Shown piece after piece: positions 31,639-33,382 of a stretch of 33,382 nucleotides of DNA. The DNA lies in contig NZ_JBHFQG010000039.1 in the NCBI RefSeq assembly GCF_041949975.1, positions 1-33,382 of the forward strand. The letters are read 5' to 3'. The stretch is from Alteribacillus sp041949975 (GTDB taxonomy: Bacteria; Bacillota; Bacilli; Bacillales; Marinococcaceae). Each line of letters opens with the position of its first letter. Positions within the stretch are counted from its first letter, which is position 1. Both the position numbers and the translations under genes were made by a program. Below the pieces are notes generated by a model, which had not been told where the DNA came from, did no database searches, and was given only the letters and a program-made list of their open reading frames with translations.

Positions 31639-32532
31639 TTAGTGATTTTCTTCAGCTGCCATTGCATCTGCTTTTGTTTCATGAACAGTGCCGAATGGAT
31701 GCTCAGGCGGCGCATAGATCGAATAAAGCTTAATTGGTTTATCTCCGGTATTGGTTATATTGTGCCATTTACCAGCAGGTACCATTATTGCATAATCATC
31801 ATAAACGTCTTCTTCAAAATCTAATTGATCCTCCCTATCACCCATTTGAACTGTTCCTTGCCCCTCTTCAATACGTAAGAATTGATCAACATTGGGGTGA
31901 ATTTCTAGACCGATGTCTTCTCCAACATCGATACTCATCAATGTTACTTGTAAATGGTTTCCTGTCCATAAGGCGGTACGAAACGTGTTGTTTTGCTTCG
32001 TCGCTTCCTCAATATTCACAACAAATGGTTCTGTTCCATAGTCTTTTAATTCGATGCCGCCTTGCTGATTAGACGATAAAGAATCAAATCGTTGAGCATG
32101 CTCTACTTCGTCATTACAAGCCCTCAAAAATACGTCTTGAAATGGTGTATGTTGAGTAAGTAAATAACCATTACGATATTCTTCATAATTTTTTAATTCT
32201 GTTTCATATGCCTTTTGTAATCCCTCTTCATACGTATTAAATGTAACTTTTTCGATCTCGTACACAGGCTGTGTTCCCGTAAGCTTGATATATAGATCCG
32301 TAAATTGTTCCAAATGAATTTTTTCATCTTCTAAAGTATGAAGAAGGTCATTTTTATGATTTTGATTAGGGGCAGAATCCGCTATCCGGCTATAAAAATC
32401 AATGGAACCAGCCTTTCTTTTTATTCCAGCAAGTATTGCTTCAAGTACGTGTTGATTGTTTCTTGACGTAAAATCCGGTTTATACACTGGGGTGATTACG
32501 TAATAAGGATACGGGTACATATTATAATACAT
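31639..32532 (-). CDS. Fusion of a ferritin-like domain and a cupin domain
   Basis: 297 aa. N-terminus rich in Tyr/Pro/Met (MYYNMYPYPYYV). Ferritin-like helical domain (about 28-155) with two ExxH pairs (E70-H73 in EDEKIHL; E142-H145 in NDEVEHA), as in di-iron rubrerythrin-like proteins. Cupin (about 180-290): GLEIHPNVDQFLRIEEG with His212, and VPAGKWHNITNTG with His257, then SIYAPPEHPFGTVHETKADA. In related ferritin-like proteins helix 1 usually has a Glu near position 40, which is Lys here, so the di-iron site may be incomplete. The start at 32532 is set by AAGGGG at 9 nt; upstream in-frame codons overlap it. Both domains are known alone in Bacillaceae; the joined form suggests metal or redox stress function (inference). 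Confidence 0.85.
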   Translation of the reverse strand: MYYNMYPYPYYVITPVYKPDFTSRNNQHVLEAILAGIKRKAGSIDFYSRIADSAPNQNHKNDLLHTLEDEKIHLEQFTDLYIKLTGTQPVYEIEKVTFNTYEEGLQKAYETELKNYEEYRNGYLLTQHTPFQDVFLRACNDEVEHAQRFDSLSSNQQGGIELKDYGTEPFVVNIEEATKQNNTFRTALWTGNHLQVTLMSIDVGEDIGLEIHPNVDQFLRIEEGQGTVQMGDREDQLDFEEDVYDDYAIMVPAGKWHNITNTGDKPIKLYSIYAPPEHPFGTVHETKADAMAAEENH

Positions 32533-32635
32533 CTTGCTCATCCCCTTCACAGTTTATATAAAATTAACTTATGCACTATGTTTAGGAAATGTACTCCGTT
32601 TGATGGTATATGAATTAAAGAAACCTGCCATTATT

Positions 32636-32732
32636 TCAAAAGTCTCTTTTATTTAAATTGTACATAACGAAAAACGCTAAAATAATTATGAACAGAATTA
32701 ATAAAATAGAAAAGACGAAATCTAATATCCAT
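32636..32732 (-). CDS. Possible small single-span membrane protein
   Basis: AAAGGAGG lies 9 nt before ATG 32732. The frame of that ATG gives MDIRFRLFYFINSVHNYFSV and seven more residues to a stop at 32649. The +1 frame gives a more convincing small membrane protein, ILDFVFSILLILFIIILAFF then VMYNLNKRDF, ending at 32636, but it lacks a start codon. One missing base after the ATG would join them, as in other frameshifted genes of this window. Function unknown. Confidence 0.4.
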
Positions 32733-32779
32733 TATGGGTAACCTCCTTTTTAGTGGAAGCAGCACTATCTCTTTGGTTT

Positions 32780-33196
32780 TCAGCTATTATTTTCAAATGC
32801 ACGAACAAATAAAATTCCTGCAAGAATGTTAAGAATGACTTGAACTTCATTAACAAATATAAAATTTAACAAGAAAAAGTTGTTAGGTAACAGTAAAAGC
32901 CAATAGGGTACAGGAATAAAAATTATTAAAAGTAAAAGGATCACAAAACTGATATGTAACCAATTAACTGAAAGTTTCTTAGAAAACACCTTTATTAATC
33001 TTTTCGTTTCAATCAACATCCCAAAAATAAAATACAACATGCTCAAAATAATAGAATAAATTAATATCCATTTGACATTATAAAAATCAAGCATTTGTTC
33101 ATATTTTGGAATAATTAGTGCTATAAGCATTAAGGTGATAATGCCACTAATAATAACTGTTAATAATTTTGTTCTTTTCAATAAAATACCTTTCAT
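32780..33196 (-). CDS. Hypothetical membrane protein
   Basis: 138 aa with four hydrophobic segments (LLTVIISGIITLMLIALI; VKWILIYSIILSMLYFIFGM; LHISFVILLLLIIFIPVPYW; FFLLNFIFVNEVQVILNILA), separated by short charged loops. ATG 33196 is preferred, after CGGAG; a longer frame to 33292 would run into the insertion sequence. No family was recognised. The insertion element begins just upstream, so it may have displaced its promoter. Confidence 0.7.
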   Translation of the reverse strand: MKGILLKRTKLLTVIISGIITLMLIALIIPKYEQMLDFYNVKWILIYSIILSMLYFIFGMLIETKRLIKVFSKKLSVNWLHISFVILLLLIIFIPVPYWLLLLPNNFFLLNFIFVNEVQVILNILAGILFVRAFENNS

Positions 33197-33262
33197 AATG
33201 CACTCCGTTATCAAAAGAAGATAGTGTAAGATAGTTTGTGTAAGTTCCTTGAGACAAAAAAG

Positions 33263-33319
33263 AGGTAGGGTATCCTCAGAATTAACGACCAAATCAACTC
33301 GAGAGGAGATGCCCTACCT
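33263..33319 (+). promoter_or_regulatory. Hairpin masking the transposase ribosome site
   Basis: AGGTAGGG (33263-33270) pairs with CCCTACCT (33312-33319), and TCCTC (33273-33277) with GAGGA (33303-33307), which is part of the ribosome site GAGGAG. A near-continuous stem with a 25-nt loop would hide the ribosome site, as in IS elements that limit expression from read-through transcripts. Confidence 0.65.
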
Positions 33320-33382
33320 ATGTCTACTAGTATAGGACAAAATAATCTAGAAAATCAATTAGATCAAATGGTCCGCGAATTC
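33320..33382 (+). CDS. Transposase-like ORF, N-terminal 21 residues
   Basis: ATG 33320 opens MSTSIGQNNLENQLDQMVRE and continues to the window edge. The preceding GAGAGGAG (33301-33308) is spaced 11 nt. The polar helical start resembles IS256-type transposases, but 21 residues do not prove the family. Confidence 0.5.
   Translation, partial: MSTSIGQNNLENQLDQMVREF

Larger units (their letters stand above)
33212..33382 (+). mobile_element. Left end of an insertion sequence, possibly IS256 family
   Basis: The sequence from about 33212 has the repeated GTGTAAG words typical of IS256-family ends, followed by a leader hairpin and the start of a transposase-like ORF that runs off the right edge. The exact end and target duplication cannot be fixed without the other end. 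Confidence 0.5.

Overview
The window looks like chromosomal DNA of a spore-forming Bacillaceae bacterium, probably salt- or alkali-adapted. The basis is low-to-moderate GC, strong AAGGAGG-type ribosome sites with frequent TTG starts, a CotY/CotZ-type spore coat protein, an SspH-type spore protein, an acidic SLH-anchored surface enzyme and a TRAP carboxylate importer. No rRNA, tRNA or CRISPR array was seen.

Region 1 (1-9.5 kb) is a catabolic locus for an organic acid that enters through a TRAP transporter and is degraded as a CoA thioester. A lyase-hydratase-ETF operon (HMG-CoA lyase family, AUH-type enoyl-CoA hydratase, etfB running off the left edge) is followed by a CitE-like lyase operon-linked to dctQ-dctM, a divergent dctP, an orphan PcaC-like protein, a class III CoA-transferase and an FCD-type GntR regulator. 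Three promoters (lyase operon, CoA-transferase, gntR) carry GTATCC/GGATAC or GAATCC elements in or beside the -35/-10 spacer, and two more such elements lie in the dctP/dctQ divergent region. This suggests one GntR regulon, with cre-like (CcpA) sites added. Branched C5/C6 dicarboxylates (methylglutaconate/HMG type or citramalate/mesaconate type) are the best substrate guesses.

Region 2 (9.6-14.6 kb) holds a frameshifted DUF4003 gene, a SAM methyltransferase, an RlmA-type 23S rRNA methyltransferase, a bile acid:Na+ symporter-family protein and an internally deleted aminotransferase. The most striking signal of the window is here. Upstream of rlmA a perfectly spaced ribosome site drives a nine-codon leader peptide (MIIQFIRYR) ending in Arg-Tyr-Arg. 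The leader codons form a perfect 13-bp inverted repeat with the bases directly abutting the rlmA ribosome site. This is the layout of a macrolide-responsive translation attenuator, on a gene family whose TlrB members give tylosin resistance.

Region 3 (14.8-20.7 kb) carries a MurF-like ligase without its UDP-substrate domain, paired with a D-Ala-D-Ala ligase; a C69-family surface peptidase with three SLH domains; remnants of an SDR and an amidohydrolase; and an unrecognised gene. Region 4 (20.9-24.5 kb) has a coat protein, an internally deleted VOC gene, a PadR/HAAS pair whose HAAS gene is broken, a membrane protein and sspH. Region 5 (24.7-33.4 kb) has gamma-glutamyltransferase, PadR-ChrA with a structured repeat between them, two GNAT acetyltransferases, a broken PstS-like gene, a ferritin-like/cupin fusion, small membrane proteins, and the left end of an insertion sequence at the right edge.

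Broken genes are unusually common: AEC carrier, DUF4003, PhnW-type aminotransferase, SDR, amidohydrolase, VOC, HAAS and PstS-like. Some have large internal deletions, which is real decay. Others have only single-base indels in homopolymers, where sequencing error cannot be excluded.
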